Shown here in pieces: positions 23,399-31,691 of a DNA stretch of 37,714 nt. The translations under genes were made by a program, and so were the position numbers. The notes below the pieces were generated by a model. It did not search any database, was not told where the DNA came from, and saw only the letters and a list, made by a program, of their open reading frames with translations. Source of the stretch: a virus; the IMG/VR virus record IMGVR_UViG_3300020205_002326, positions 1-37,714 of that record; one strand, 5' to 3'. Numbering within the stretch: position 1 is the first letter of the stretch; the number at the start of each line of letters is the position of its first letter.

Positions 23399-25609
23399 CT
23401 ACTCCGAGTCAAACCCAAAACGAAGACGGCAACGACAATTGAAGGTGAGCGCGGGTGGGGCTATCGGATCTCCTGGGAATCGCAAAGTCAACCCGTCAAC
23501 GACAAATCCATCTCCGAATTTCACCGTCTTTCCTTCAAGAAATTTGTGAGCGGTGCGAACACGAGAGTCTTTTCTTGTCAGCCATGTTTTCGTGAAACTG
23601 CCTTGGCTGTCTTTGCCTGCCAGGTAGACACCGCCATTGTATGAAGACTGTGCTTCATGTTCGGCAATGTCTCGTTTGCGTTTGGATATCAATTTTAGGA
23701 ATATCGCAATCAAAGCCAGTCGCAGAAGAACCGATCTTTCTTCTTGATTTTCTTCCATCAACGCAACGGCAATAGCCGCAGCGATTTCTGCTCCTGTTGT
23801 TGTATTCGCTTCTTGAACCCTTGCTATTTGCTGTTGGGCGAGTTTCTCAACCTCTTGAGGTTCAAGAGTTACCTGCTCACTGGTTCTAGAAGCAACATAT
23901 TCTTTTGCGTCCTGATAAATGGAAATAATGATTGGCTCCAAGTCGTCCGCAAGTTGCTTGTTCCAAACCTCAGGGTCGAAAATCATGTCAACCGTCAAAG
24001 CACCTGTTGCTAACGCTTTCGCCCCTCGTTTACCAAATGCTTTCTCCATGACAACTCTTTGTTGTCTTTCAAACAAACGCTCAAGTGCTCGGTCAAGAAT
24101 TTCAGTCCACCTGTCGGTATCTGTGTCCGCCTTGGTTTCAAGTTCATTAAGGAACTTGAGTTGCATTTCGCTCTGAATCTTTTCAAACTCAGAAAGTTGC
24201 TGGTCTGGGGTCAGAGCCGCTGTTTCAGTAGGTGCTTGGGCTGGCATTTCTGGAGCAGGAACTGGTGTAGGCGGAGCAGGTTGAGGCATTTCCATAGCGC
24301 CTTCCTGCGGAGGAAGACCACCTGGTACGGCATTTGGATCAACTCCAGCCATGTCAACTGGTTGTTGTTCCTCAGGTTTAAATGGCTTCTCCGTGTTGGC
24401 GATAGGTGTGAGGTTCGGATTGGAGAGAAGACTGTCGGCAAGTTCTGATTCAACTTTTTTGCGCCCTGTTGCGTCTCGATATTCGTTCAGGCTAATCAAT
24501 CCTTGTTGAAATTCGTCCATGACATAGCGCTCTCGTTCCTGTTTAGCAAGAATGAGAATCGGAATGTCGTTGGTGTCAAAATCAACGTAGTATCTATCGT
24601 CAAGTTCGTCAAACGCACGAGCGAGAGTGTGTAGATGTGGAGCCATTGTCTCCATCCAAAAAACTCTTAGTTCTTCTGAAGCATTTGAGAAAGTTCTTCC
24701 AGCGGCATTACCAATAACGGACTCAGGGACACCAAAGGCGGCGAAGATTTCATTCTTTTGAATTTCTCGCATTTGCGTGTATGCGGCATCTCTTGGCGAC
24801 GCCGAAGTATCAACATAATCAACACCCGCCTCTGAAGCGATAACAGTTGTTGACCCTGTTTTTGAAAGGTTTCCACGGAAACGGTTTTTGAGTTCTTGTT
24901 TGTCGTCATCTTCCATGTCGCCACGAACAACCAACAATCCGCCAGGTCGCCCATCGTTCAGCAAATAGTTTCGGTTATAGAGTTTTGACAAAGTTTCCAA
25001 CTCAATTGCAATACCCGCGGACTCCATTGGGGTCATTGAAAGATACGGGTCTAATGGGTGTGGTCGTCTAATCCAACAGACATCTTCTGGCTTGAGAGTG
25101 AACTTTGTTCCGTTGCGCATATCCACTTCAAAACCTGCCACGAACTTTTTGGGGTCAGGGATTGGTGCTGTGTGTTGAGGCGGAAGAAGTTGTAGTGCAA
25201 TAATTTTTCCGTCACGAGAACGAACTTTTTCAATAAAAACACCTCTCGTGCTCATCAAGAGTTGTGCCGAGATTCTGTACCTGAACGCGAAAGAGTTTTC
25301 TCCGTCGTTGGATTTTGAGTTGAATATTTCTAGTAGCGGTTTATTATCTTTGGTTAGTTCACCTCGTTGGTCGTTGCCTTTTCGCAAAATGACAGGCAAG
25401 CGTGCTTGATTGCCTGCGATTACATCTATGCATCGAAAAACCCACGTAACTTTTTGCATACCATCTCGGTACGCTCGCTCTATGTCCCATCCATCTTTGT
25501 AAGGCTTGCCTGCTCTTTGTGTATCAAATGCAATCGGAGCGCCGGGATTGGACAAGGCTTTTTCACTGCTGTTCCTGAGATCTTTATTGTTGTTGCTGTT
25601 CCAAGCCAT
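23399..25609 (-). CDS. Portal protein fused to Mu gpF-like head morphogenesis domain
   Basis: 736 residues. Residues 1 to about 410 are an HK97-type portal: QKVTWVFRCIDVIAGNQARL, LMSTRGVFIEKVRS, QLLPPQHTAPIPD, MESAGIAIELETLSKLYNR, and the stem/crown part with MREIQKNEIFAAFGVPESVI. A Pro/Ala/Gln linker (about 415-470) leads to a helical segment and then a Mu gpF-like C-terminus: TKTWLTRKDSRVRTAHKFLE, GDGFVVDGL, RFPGDPIAPP and FNCRCRLRF. In most phages these are two proteins. The ATG overlaps the stop of the small membrane protein gene (TAATG). It forms the dodecameric DNA channel at one vertex; the MuF part probably faces the head interior or DNA path. Prediction is firm for both domains. Confidence 0.92.
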   Translation of the reverse strand: MAWNSNNNKDLRNSSEKALSNPGAPIAFDTQRAGKPYKDGWDIERAYRDGMQKVTWVFRCIDVIAGNQARLPVILRKGNDQRGELTKDNKPLLEIFNSKSNDGENSFAFRYRISAQLLMSTRGVFIEKVRSRDGKIIALQLLPPQHTAPIPDPKKFVAGFEVDMRNGTKFTLKPEDVCWIRRPHPLDPYLSMTPMESAGIAIELETLSKLYNRNYLLNDGRPGGLLVVRGDMEDDDKQELKNRFRGNLSKTGSTTVIASEAGVDYVDTSASPRDAAYTQMREIQKNEIFAAFGVPESVIGNAAGRTFSNASEELRVFWMETMAPHLHTLARAFDELDDRYYVDFDTNDIPILILAKQERERYVMDEFQQGLISLNEYRDATGRKKVESELADSLLSNPNLTPIANTEKPFKPEEQQPVDMAGVDPNAVPGGLPPQEGAMEMPQPAPPTPVPAPEMPAQAPTETAALTPDQQLSEFEKIQSEMQLKFLNELETKADTDTDRWTEILDRALERLFERQQRVVMEKAFGKRGAKALATGALTVDMIFDPEVWNKQLADDLEPIIISIYQDAKEYVASRTSEQVTLEPQEVEKLAQQQIARVQEANTTTGAEIAAAIAVALMEENQEERSVLLRLALIAIFLKLISKRKRDIAEHEAQSSYNGGVYLAGKDSQGSFTKTWLTRKDSRVRTAHKFLEGKTVKFGDGFVVDGLTLRFPGDPIAPPALTFNCRCRLRFGFDSE

Positions 25610-25785
25610 TATTCAGATCCCAACAGATACCCATAGATTCCGCAGGCGATACCGCCAGCAATAAATCCCGCGGGGGGAAATATTAAACCAGCACCTAACG
25701 CAACGCCTACGACGAATAAAAACATCAAACAGTTTGCAAGGTTGCGGCGTGTGGCGAATAATCTTAATTTACGATAAATATCCAT
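25609..25785 (-). CDS. Small membrane protein upstream of portal
   Basis: 58 residues from ATG 25785; a GTG four codons earlier overlaps the AGGTG that would be the ribosome-binding site, so I prefer the ATG. After a short basic N-terminus (MDIYRKLRLFATRRN) come two hydrophobic segments, LANCLMFLFVVGVALGAGLI and GFIAGGIACGIYGYLL, separated by FPPA, giving a helical hairpin in the membrane. It is the first gene of the leftward operon, one base overlapping the portal gene. A holin-like role or anchoring of assembling portal to the membrane are both conceivable; nothing in the sequence decides. Confidence 0.6.
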   Translation of the reverse strand: MDIYRKLRLFATRRNLANCLMFLFVVGVALGAGLIFPPAGFIAGGIACGIYGYLLGSE

Positions 25786-25797
25786 TGAGACCGTCAC

Positions 25798-25859
25798 CTT
25801 AGCAAATGAAAGACCTATTTAATACTACATTATAGATCTACCTATTTTTACGAGGGCTA
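25798..25859. promoter_or_regulatory. Divergent promoter region between head and terminase operons
   Basis: The 62 bases between the two outward-facing gene runs. On the minus strand a perfect TATAAT (25834-25829) precedes the small membrane gene, with no good -35. On the plus strand TTAGCA (25799-25804) and AATACT (25821-25826) are 16 bases apart, followed by GAGGG just before the terminase ATG. The two -10 regions lie almost back to back, so one bound factor could control both directions. Confidence 0.5.
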
Positions 25860-27164
25860 ATGGCTGACTGGGATAAAATTTTAGAATACCTTCAACCGAA
25901 GGAACCACTCTTCTGCCCTGAGGAAGCATCGCTAACTCAAAAAGTGTTTTTGCGGAGTTATTCACTTGAGGGTCTGTTCGGTGGGGCTGCTGGTGGAGGC
26001 AAGTCTTCGGCGCTACTAATGGCTGCTCTGCAATATGTTGATGTACCTGGATATTCGGCAATCTTGTTTCGTCGTACATATGCTGACTTGGCTCTTCCAG
26101 GTGCGCTTATGGATCGTTTCCGTGGTTGGGTTTCGGCACACGATGATGTGCATTGGAACGCCAATAGTTATGTAGCCACCTTCCCTTCGGGTGCCCGAAT
26201 ATCGTTCGGGTATTTGAATAACACCAATGACTATCTCCGCTACAAGGGTTCCGAGTTTCAGTTTATTGGCATGGATGAGGTGACTGAAATACGAGAGTCT
26301 GATTACAGATATATGTTCTCTCGTTTGCGTAGACCCGCCTCTGGTCCGTTGTCAAAAGTACCTTTGCGGATGCGTTCTGCCTCCAACCCTGCCCCCAATT
26401 GGGTTCGGCAACGATTTATTGTGGAGGGCAAAAATGAGTCTAGATTTTTTGTTCCATCATTTTTAACTGACAACCCAGGAATTGACGCCGAGTCATATCG
26501 CCAAGCCCTCTCGATTCTTGACCCCGTAGAGCGCAGAAGGCTTGAATTTGGTGATTGGTGGGCAACAACCCTCGGAACACTATTTGACAGGACTGATTTC
26601 CCAATTATAGATGGCGCCGATGTCCCCGAAATTACTAGTAGCGCTCGTGCTGTGCGGTATTGGGACTTGGCGGCTACTGAGCCCCATTCGGGGAATACCG
26701 ACCCCGACTGGACTGCGGGCACTTTAATGCTGTTTGACCAAGGAATTGCCTACATTATGGATGTTCGCAAAATTAGGGCTAAATCGGACAAGGTGGAAGC
26801 CTTTATTGCTCAGACTGCTCAGGAGGATGGGAAAGCCTGTGCCATCAGGATGGAGCAGGAGCCAGGCTCATCAGGGAAAGCCCTCATTGACCAATATGCA
26901 AGATATGTGGTTCCTGGTTGGGACTTGCAGGGGATACGGTCTTCGGGCGACAAAGAAACGAGGGCAAGACCGTTTGCCGCCGCCGTAGCAAATGGCAATG
27001 TTCGTCTAGTCCGTGGCAAATGGATAACTGATTGGCTTGACGAAATTTCGTCATTCCCAGAGGCTTGTACCCATGATGACCAAGTTGACTCAGCCGTAGG
27101 CGCTTTTACACATTTAACTGGATTGGGGTTGCCTCAAAGGAGAAAAGCCACTATCATCGTGTGA
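25860..27164 (+). CDS. terL: Terminase large subunit
   Basis: 434 residues. The ATPase half has a Walker A (GGAAGGGKSS, 41-50), FRRTYADLALPGALMDRF, and a Walker B FQFIGMDEVTE (Asp139, Glu140). The nuclease half has RYWDLAATEP (first metal Asp, near 266), a segment with DPDWTAGTLM, and DDQVDSAVGAFTHL near the C-terminus. It packages DNA into the prohead through the portal and cuts concatemers. GAGGG precedes ATG by 3 bases. No small terminase gene is recognisable next to it, and it is divergent from the portal gene, which it normally accompanies on one strand. Confidence 0.95.
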   Translation: MADWDKILEYLQPKEPLFCPEEASLTQKVFLRSYSLEGLFGGAAGGGKSSALLMAALQYVDVPGYSAILFRRTYADLALPGALMDRFRGWVSAHDDVHWNANSYVATFPSGARISFGYLNNTNDYLRYKGSEFQFIGMDEVTEIRESDYRYMFSRLRRPASGPLSKVPLRMRSASNPAPNWVRQRFIVEGKNESRFFVPSFLTDNPGIDAESYRQALSILDPVERRRLEFGDWWATTLGTLFDRTDFPIIDGADVPEITSSARAVRYWDLAATEPHSGNTDPDWTAGTLMLFDQGIAYIMDVRKIRAKSDKVEAFIAQTAQEDGKACAIRMEQEPGSSGKALIDQYARYVVPGWDLQGIRSSGDKETRARPFAAAVANGNVRLVRGKWITDWLDEISSFPEACTHDDQVDSAVGAFTHLTGLGLPQRRKATIIV

Positions 27165-27202
27165 GATAAACCTATACCACTAACTACCAAGGGAGTAAGC
27201 AT

Positions 27203-27454
27203 ATGAAAAAACCGCACAAGTCACCCACAAAATCACAGTTACGAACTGCCAGCAGTCAAAGCAGAGATGTAATTGCTTCATGGGTAAAAAAGTCACGAAA
27301 CAATCTTGAACTAAGCCAAGAGGGTTTGGCAGAGATTGCTGGTGTTGACCGCAAGACGATTAACAGAATAGAGAATGGTCATTTCTCGCCAAGCATTGAC
27401 ACTTTAGTGAGAATCTCCGTATCACTCAATTCAAAAATCCCTTCGCTTGTATGA
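27203..27454 (+). CDS. XRE-family helix-turn-helix regulator
   Basis: 83 residues with a single helix-turn-helix of the Cro/XRE type: LSQEGLAEIAGVDRKTINRI, then ENGHFSPSIDTLVRIS. No effector or peptidase domain follows. GGGAG precedes ATG. It lies just after the terminase, and its last bases overlap the next gene (ATGA). It could bind the divergent region at 25798-25859 or the palindromes described elsewhere, but no matching operator can be proved by eye. Confidence 0.88.
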   Translation: MKKPHKSPTKSQLRTASSQSRDVIASWVKKSRNNLELSQEGLAEIAGVDRKTINRIENGHFSPSIDTLVRISVSLNSKIPSLV

Positions 27455-27972
27455 GCAGTTGGAGCAAAGAAGCGCTTGCTAACGAGCACCTATTGCCAAT
27501 TGTCGAACTCCGTAAAGCGTTGATGGCGATTGGCGATAAGGCTCTAAGCAACCTCAACCAAGAAGATGAGCAAATTTGGTTTGACACACTTGTTCTGCTT
27601 CACGCAGTCAAGAGTGACATTTCATATCTTTTTACGCAGTACTCAAATCTGATTGCGGAAAAACTCAAAACGGACGAGGCGACGGCATCAAACGGGCAGA
27701 AAATCGAAAAGAAATCGGCGTTTGACCGCAAAGGTTGGAAGCACGAAGACCTCGCCTCCGAAGTTTTGCGCAGACTCAACGACTTGTCTGTTGACATGGA
27801 TACGGGAGAAGTTGTTCTGACTGCCGATGAGGTGGCTATGAAACTCCTTGACTACCTACAGCCGTCCTATTGGCGCATTAAAGAGTTATCAAAACTAGGC
27901 ATCAACGCAGACCAATATTGTGAAGTCGGCGAACTCAAAACAAGCATCATTGTAAGAAAGGAACAGTCATGA
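27451..27972 (+). CDS. Hypothetical protein preceding the annealing protein
   Basis: 173 residues, mostly helical: an N-terminal helical part (LLPIVELRKALMAIGDKAL, IWFDTLVLLHAVKSDISYLF) and a C-terminal charged part with a KKSAFDRKGWKHEDLASEVL motif and QPSYWRIKELSKLGI. The start overlaps the regulator's stop, and its own stop overlaps the start of the Rad52-like gene (ATGA), so it belongs to the recombination operon. I do not recognise the family; a replication or recombination accessory is plausible from position only. Confidence 0.65.
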   Translation: MSSWSKEALANEHLLPIVELRKALMAIGDKALSNLNQEDEQIWFDTLVLLHAVKSDISYLFTQYSNLIAEKLKTDEATASNGQKIEKKSAFDRKGWKHEDLASEVLRRLNDLSVDMDTGEVVLTADEVAMKLLDYLQPSYWRIKELSKLGINADQYCEVGELKTSIIVRKEQS

Positions 27973-28664
27973 ATAATGTCTATGCTCAACTGACAGAATC
28001 TTTTCCACCAGAAATGGAAAAGCGCCTGAACAAAGGTGGCGCAAACTTGGTTTATGTACCAGTTAGCGAAGTGATTAATCGCATGAACAAAGTTGTCGGT
28101 GTGGAAAATTGGTCATTCACGGTGAAGAATTGGCAACAGTTGGGGACATCAATCGTCGCTCAGGTTTCTGTTGTGGCGACAATTGAGGGAAACACCGTTA
28201 CTCGAGATGGTGTCGGTGGACAAAAAATCAAGATTTCCAAAAACGGTGAACCCGTTGACATCGGCGACGAAGTCAAGGGTGCCGTCTCTGACGCTTTAAA
28301 GAAAGCAGTTCAAACTCTTGGTATCGGCTTGTATCTTGCTCGCTCTGAAGAAGCAATTGAGATAGAGCAGGCGATGGAAGCCACCACGGTTGCCCCTTTG
28401 GCGCCCGTTATTTCTCCTAAATATTCACATTTCAAAACATTGCTTGAATCAAAGAATGAGAACAAAGCAAAGATAAAAGACTTTTGGTCTAATTACGGTG
28501 GGGGTCGCCCTGTTCCTAAGCCTTCAGAATTCACTGAAGAAGAACTTGACGCTCTCATTGCGGAATTAATGTCTTATCAGTTTGAGGGTTCGGTGGTCGT
28601 GGAGACTAAGACACCAAAGAAAACTCAATCTCCTGATATGCCACCCCGTAAAGATATTGACTGA
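27969..28664 (+). CDS. Rad52-like single-strand annealing protein
   Basis: 231 residues. The N-terminal two thirds look like the Rad52/Rad22 annealing core: YVPVSEVINRMNKVVGVENW, a strand-rich centre with VAQVSVVATIEGNTVTRDGV, and DEVKGAVSDALKKAVQTLGI, then GLYLAR, the usual closing helix of this family. Such proteins coat single-stranded DNA and anneal complementary strands in phage recombination and repair. AAGGA precedes ATG. The C-terminal ~80 residues are a helical, charged tail. It is followed two bases later by a RecB/Cas4-like nuclease, which would provide the resected ends. Confidence 0.85.
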   Translation: MNNVYAQLTESFPPEMEKRLNKGGANLVYVPVSEVINRMNKVVGVENWSFTVKNWQQLGTSIVAQVSVVATIEGNTVTRDGVGGQKIKISKNGEPVDIGDEVKGAVSDALKKAVQTLGIGLYLARSEEAIEIEQAMEATTVAPLAPVISPKYSHFKTLLESKNENKAKIKDFWSNYGGGRPVPKPSEFTEEELDALIAELMSYQFEGSVVVETKTPKKTQSPDMPPRKDID

Positions 28665-28665
28665 T

Positions 28666-29430
28666 GTGCTTAACGCCCCCGAATATCTCTCGCCAAGTTC
28701 AATAAGCACATTTCAGCAATGTCCGTATAAGTACAAACTTTCTCGGATTGACGGGCTTAAAGAACCAGCCACAGAGCACACATTGCTTGGCAATTATGTG
28801 CATTCTATCTTAGAAGAGTTTTATCGTCTTGAGCCTTCCCAACGAACGGTTATTGGTGCAAGAAATTTGTTCCGTTCAATTTGGGAACAGTATTCCGATG
28901 ATGTTGCAAACATTTATCACGGTAATAAATCTCGCATAAACGAGTTCAGATTAAGGGCTCGCTACTGTATAGAAAACTTGATGAAAATGGAACCTTCTGA
29001 CGCAATCGAGTTTGACGGTATTGAGACCGAATTAAATCATTCTGTTCTTGGTGTGCAAATTAAAGGTTTTATTGACAGGTGGGCTGTCAAAGAAGGAAAA
29101 ATAAATATTGGAGATTACAAAACAGGGAAAGTTCCCCAATTGCGATTTCGAGATGACAAGTTTGACCAATTACTTATCTATGCGGTTATCTTGTCAGAAA
29201 TTGAAGACAAGGAGATAGGGACTTTGGAGTTGCTCTATATCAAAGACGGAGTTAAACTGACCAAAGACCCGACAAAAGAAGATATAAATAGAATCAAGTC
29301 AATGTTGGTGGAAATACGAAATGCCATAGACGAACGATGCCAAACAGAGGTTTTTGAGACCAAAGTTGGGGTATTGTGCGGATGGTGTCACTTTAAACCT
29401 ATATGTCCTGCATGGAGCAAAAAGAAATGA
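28666..29430 (+). CDS. PD-(D/E)XK nuclease, RecB/Cas4-type with C-terminal Fe-S-like cysteines
   Basis: 254 residues from GTG 28666, directly after the annealing gene's stop (TGATGTG). The frame opens 84 bases earlier at a TTG, but that part overlaps the annealing gene in another frame and begins with non-homologous residues, so I rejected it. Conserved parts: LSPSSISTFQQCPYKYKL, LGNYVHSILEEFYRL, GFIDRWAVKEGKINIGDYKT (the D...DYK catalytic core) and FDQLLIYAVIL. A terminal cluster (LCGWCHFKPICPAW, with an upstream Cys in DERCQTE) fits the four-cysteine Fe-S site of AddB/Cas4-like nucleases. It probably resects DNA ends for the Rad52-like partner. Confidence 0.85.
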   Translation: MLNAPEYLSPSSISTFQQCPYKYKLSRIDGLKEPATEHTLLGNYVHSILEEFYRLEPSQRTVIGARNLFRSIWEQYSDDVANIYHGNKSRINEFRLRARYCIENLMKMEPSDAIEFDGIETELNHSVLGVQIKGFIDRWAVKEGKINIGDYKTGKVPQLRFRDDKFDQLLIYAVILSEIEDKEIGTLELLYIKDGVKLTKDPTKEDINRIKSMLVEIRNAIDERCQTEVFETKVGVLCGWCHFKPICPAWSKKK

Positions 29431-29939
29431 ACGATGAAGCATTCTCTCGACTTGTCGCAGAGGAAGTTAAAAATAAAGCAACCGAAGCACAAAAGAAATA
29501 TTTGGCAATGCCAGAAAACTTGGAGCGATGGAGACGCGCTCTGCAGTATCTTTCCCAAAACCTAGAAGAGCAAATAGTCGGTATTGACCGAGAGGAAAAG
29601 ATTCGTCTTAGTCAATATGAAAAATTGGGTGCAGAGGGAGCGATTCTTCTTGCTGAAACTTCGGCTAACTCTGCCGTCCGCAGGTCAAAGATTGACAGAT
29701 TCAGATTTTTTGTAACCGAGAAACTTGATGAGGTCACTAGATTGGCTTTGGCTGCTTCCCAGTCCGCAAATCCCACAGAAGATTTTTATCGTCGGGCTAT
29801 AACCAAATGGTGGTCGCTAATGCAAGATTTCGAGATGGAGCCGACAAAGATTGACTACGCCCTTCATGCATCATTGGATGGAAAATGGGAGTTTGAGAAC
29901 CTTACCCTAGAAAATAACTTTGACGATTTTGAAGACTAG
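29427..29939 (+). CDS. Hypothetical helical protein in the recombination operon
   Basis: 170 residues from ATG 29427, which overlaps the nuclease stop (ATGA) and has GGAG 9 bases upstream; two earlier in-frame ATGs lack this. The protein is strongly helical and charged throughout, with coiled-coil character in the middle (MPENLERWRRALQYLSQNLE, IRLSQYEKLGAEGAILLAE) and an acidic end (LENNFDDFED). I recognise no family. The acidic tail could contact a DNA-binding partner, but this is speculation. Confidence 0.65.
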   Translation: MNDEAFSRLVAEEVKNKATEAQKKYLAMPENLERWRRALQYLSQNLEEQIVGIDREEKIRLSQYEKLGAEGAILLAETSANSAVRRSKIDRFRFFVTEKLDEVTRLALAASQSANPTEDFYRRAITKWWSLMQDFEMEPTKIDYALHASLDGKWEFENLTLENNFDDFED

Positions 29940-29950
29940 GAAACGGTTTT

Positions 29951-31084
29951 TTGACTCGCCAACGACTATTTCTTGACACATCTTGTGTTGATGCGGCTAG
30001 AGAAAGACTGCGCCATGTTTACGACACTTTTGACACTGTCTGCTACCAATTCTCTGGCGGGAAAGACAGCACAGCCATAATTTATTTGGCGAAGGAAATA
30101 CATGAAGAAAGAAATCTTGGAAAAGTAAAAGTTATTTTTCGTGATGAAGAAATGGTTAGCCCGTCCGTAATCAGGTTTGTAGAAAAAGTTCGTCAATACG
30201 ACTGGGTTGACATGGAGTGGTATTGCTTACCATCAGGTCAAGAGATTTGGGTTTTGGGAAGACGGGAATATGTTTTGTTGTGGTCGCCACAACGACGGGA
30301 AGATGGGCGTCTAGTAAGAGAAATGCCCGAATGGGCTATTAGGGCGGAGAACTTTGGTCTAGACCCATCCAAACCCTGTCCTCATCTTGTTGACTACTAC
30401 ACGATGCAGGGCAAAAAAGGTAGAACCGCTTTTGTCATGGGAGTGAGGGCTAATGAATCAATGGTTAGGTATAGGTCGTGTGTGCAGAAATTGCACGAAA
30501 ACTACATTGTTTCGCCCTTTTTGTTGCCTAAATCAATACCTCTCAAGTTCGCCAAAGTTATTTACGATTGGACTACGGAAGATGTTCTCAAGTTCATTAT
30601 TGATGAGCATAAAGCAGATTATTGCGAGTATTACGACTTGGCAGAGTTGACTGGAAGCAATAGCCGAGTTGGCATACCGCTTCATTCTGTAGCCATTCGG
30701 AGAATAGGCGATGTGGTTGCAACTGAACCTGAGTTCTACGACCAACTTGTTCGTTGTTTTCCGCAGATAGATGCGCAGAGAAGGTATTGGGCTGATTTTG
30801 ATATTGAGACACTTATTTCAAACTATGCGGCGAACGGGTGGGACGGTGTTTCTGATTGCATAGACGACCACATGTTGACGCCAGGTATTCGTTTAGATGC
30901 GCTAAAGTTTGCTTCTGCTTTCCGCAAAAAGCGAACAGTAGACCCTCACGGTTTTCCCTTGGAGTACCTAATAAGAACTTTGATGTTGAATGAATTCCAT
31001 CAGTCAACCCCAACTCCTGTAGGACCCAAAACAAGAGCACACACAATGAGGCTCAAAGCCATAGAGGCAGGAGAGGATTATTAG
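29951..31084 (+). CDS. PAPS-reductase-like ATP pyrophosphatase (IbrA-like)
   Basis: 377 residues from a TTG start; AGGAAA lies about 9 bases upstream and no ATG or GTG follows before the conserved core. The PP-loop YQFSGGKDSTAIIYL is at about 33-47. VKVIFRDEEMVSPSVIRFVE and a VMGVRANESMVRYRSC segment follow, the latter typical of PAPS reductase/IbrA-type enzymes, then a YDWTTEDVLKFI motif. Such enzymes adenylate a substrate using ATP, in sulfate reduction, tRNA thiolation or DndC-type DNA phosphorothioation. No CxxC iron-sulfur pairs are evident, unlike DndC. It is followed one base later by a ParB-like gene, reproducing the IbrA/IbrB pairing. Confidence 0.82.
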   Translation: MTRQRLFLDTSCVDAARERLRHVYDTFDTVCYQFSGGKDSTAIIYLAKEIHEERNLGKVKVIFRDEEMVSPSVIRFVEKVRQYDWVDMEWYCLPSGQEIWVLGRREYVLLWSPQRREDGRLVREMPEWAIRAENFGLDPSKPCPHLVDYYTMQGKKGRTAFVMGVRANESMVRYRSCVQKLHENYIVSPFLLPKSIPLKFAKVIYDWTTEDVLKFIIDEHKADYCEYYDLAELTGSNSRVGIPLHSVAIRRIGDVVATEPEFYDQLVRCFPQIDAQRRYWADFDIETLISNYAANGWDGVSDCIDDHMLTPGIRLDALKFASAFRKKRTVDPHGFPLEYLIRTLMLNEFHQSTPTPVGPKTRAHTMRLKAIEAGEDY

Positions 31085-31085
31085 C

Positions 31086-31634
31086 ATGAACATATCAGAA
31101 GTAGAAAACAAGGTTTTGAAAATACCTTCGTGGGGAGCGACGAGCATTCTGAGACCAGAAAAAATGTTGCTTAGAATGTCCATGATTGAACACGGATGGC
31201 TTCAGCCTCTTGTCGTGAAATATTCAGACAACACAATTATTGACGGCTATCAGCGTTATCTAATTTCCATTAATGAAGAAAAGTTTTTGAAGAAACATGG
31301 CAGTTCCATCCCAGTCCTGTATCAAGATGTGGATGAAATCGATGCAATGGTTATGCATGTGAGGCTGAACAGGGCGAAGGGCTCGGTCAACTCGTATGCC
31401 TTAAGCAGGTTGGTGAAACGGATAGTCGCATCGGGCAAATATGAAGAAAACGACTTAAGTAATGTTCTTTTAATGCATGACGACGAGATAGACCTTCTGA
31501 TGTCCGACGGCTTGCTCAAGAAGAAGAATTGGCAGAAATACGAGTATTCTCGTGCTTGGGTTCCGATTGAGGTAGCAAAACCCGTGACGGAAGATTTCGT
31601 CAATATTGAGAGACCTCCTAATAAAGACCGCTAA
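31086..31634 (+). CDS. ParB/sulfiredoxin-fold protein (IbrB-like)
   Basis: 182 residues. The first ~110 residues show a ParB-like nucleotide-binding fold: LRMSMIEHGWLQPLVVKY, a NTIIDGYQRYLISINEE motif (the DGYQRY in place of the ParB GERR box) and VDEIDAMVMHVRLNRAKGS. The C-terminus is helical without an obvious DNA-binding domain. AGGAGAGG precedes ATG. It is co-transcribed with the PAPS-reductase-like gene. The two together match the IbrA/IbrB arrangement; in phages this pair is recurrent, but its reaction is not established to my knowledge. Confidence 0.78.
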   Translation: MNISEVENKVLKIPSWGATSILRPEKMLLRMSMIEHGWLQPLVVKYSDNTIIDGYQRYLISINEEKFLKKHGSSIPVLYQDVDEIDAMVMHVRLNRAKGSVNSYALSRLVKRIVASGKYEENDLSNVLLMHDDEIDLLMSDGLLKKKNWQKYEYSRAWVPIEVAKPVTEDFVNIERPPNKDR

Positions 31635-31637
31635 ATA

Positions 31638-31664
31638 TTGCCGATAGTTCTTATGTGGTAAAAT
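31638..31664 (+). promoter_or_regulatory. Extended -10 promoter for the connector and tail operon
   Basis: An extended -10 (TGGTAAAAT, with TAAAAT at 31659-31664) is preceded 15 bases upstream by TTGCCG. It lies in a 57-base gap between the ParB-like gene and the arginine-rich gene, whose ribosome-binding site AAGGAG is well placed. It probably starts late transcription of the connector and tail genes. Confidence 0.5.
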
Positions 31665-31691
31665 TCGGGTAGTCCTTTTCAAGGAGTACTG

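Noticed and set aside
28582-28665. Long 5' extension of the RecB-like nuclease
   Set aside because: It begins at TTG, lies wholly within the Rad52-like gene in another frame, and encodes no family motif.
29951-31634. Complete Dnd-type phosphorothioation system
   Set aside because: Only a PP-loop enzyme and a ParB-like gene are present; there is no DndA, DndD or DndE, and the enzyme lacks evident CxxC Fe-S pairs.
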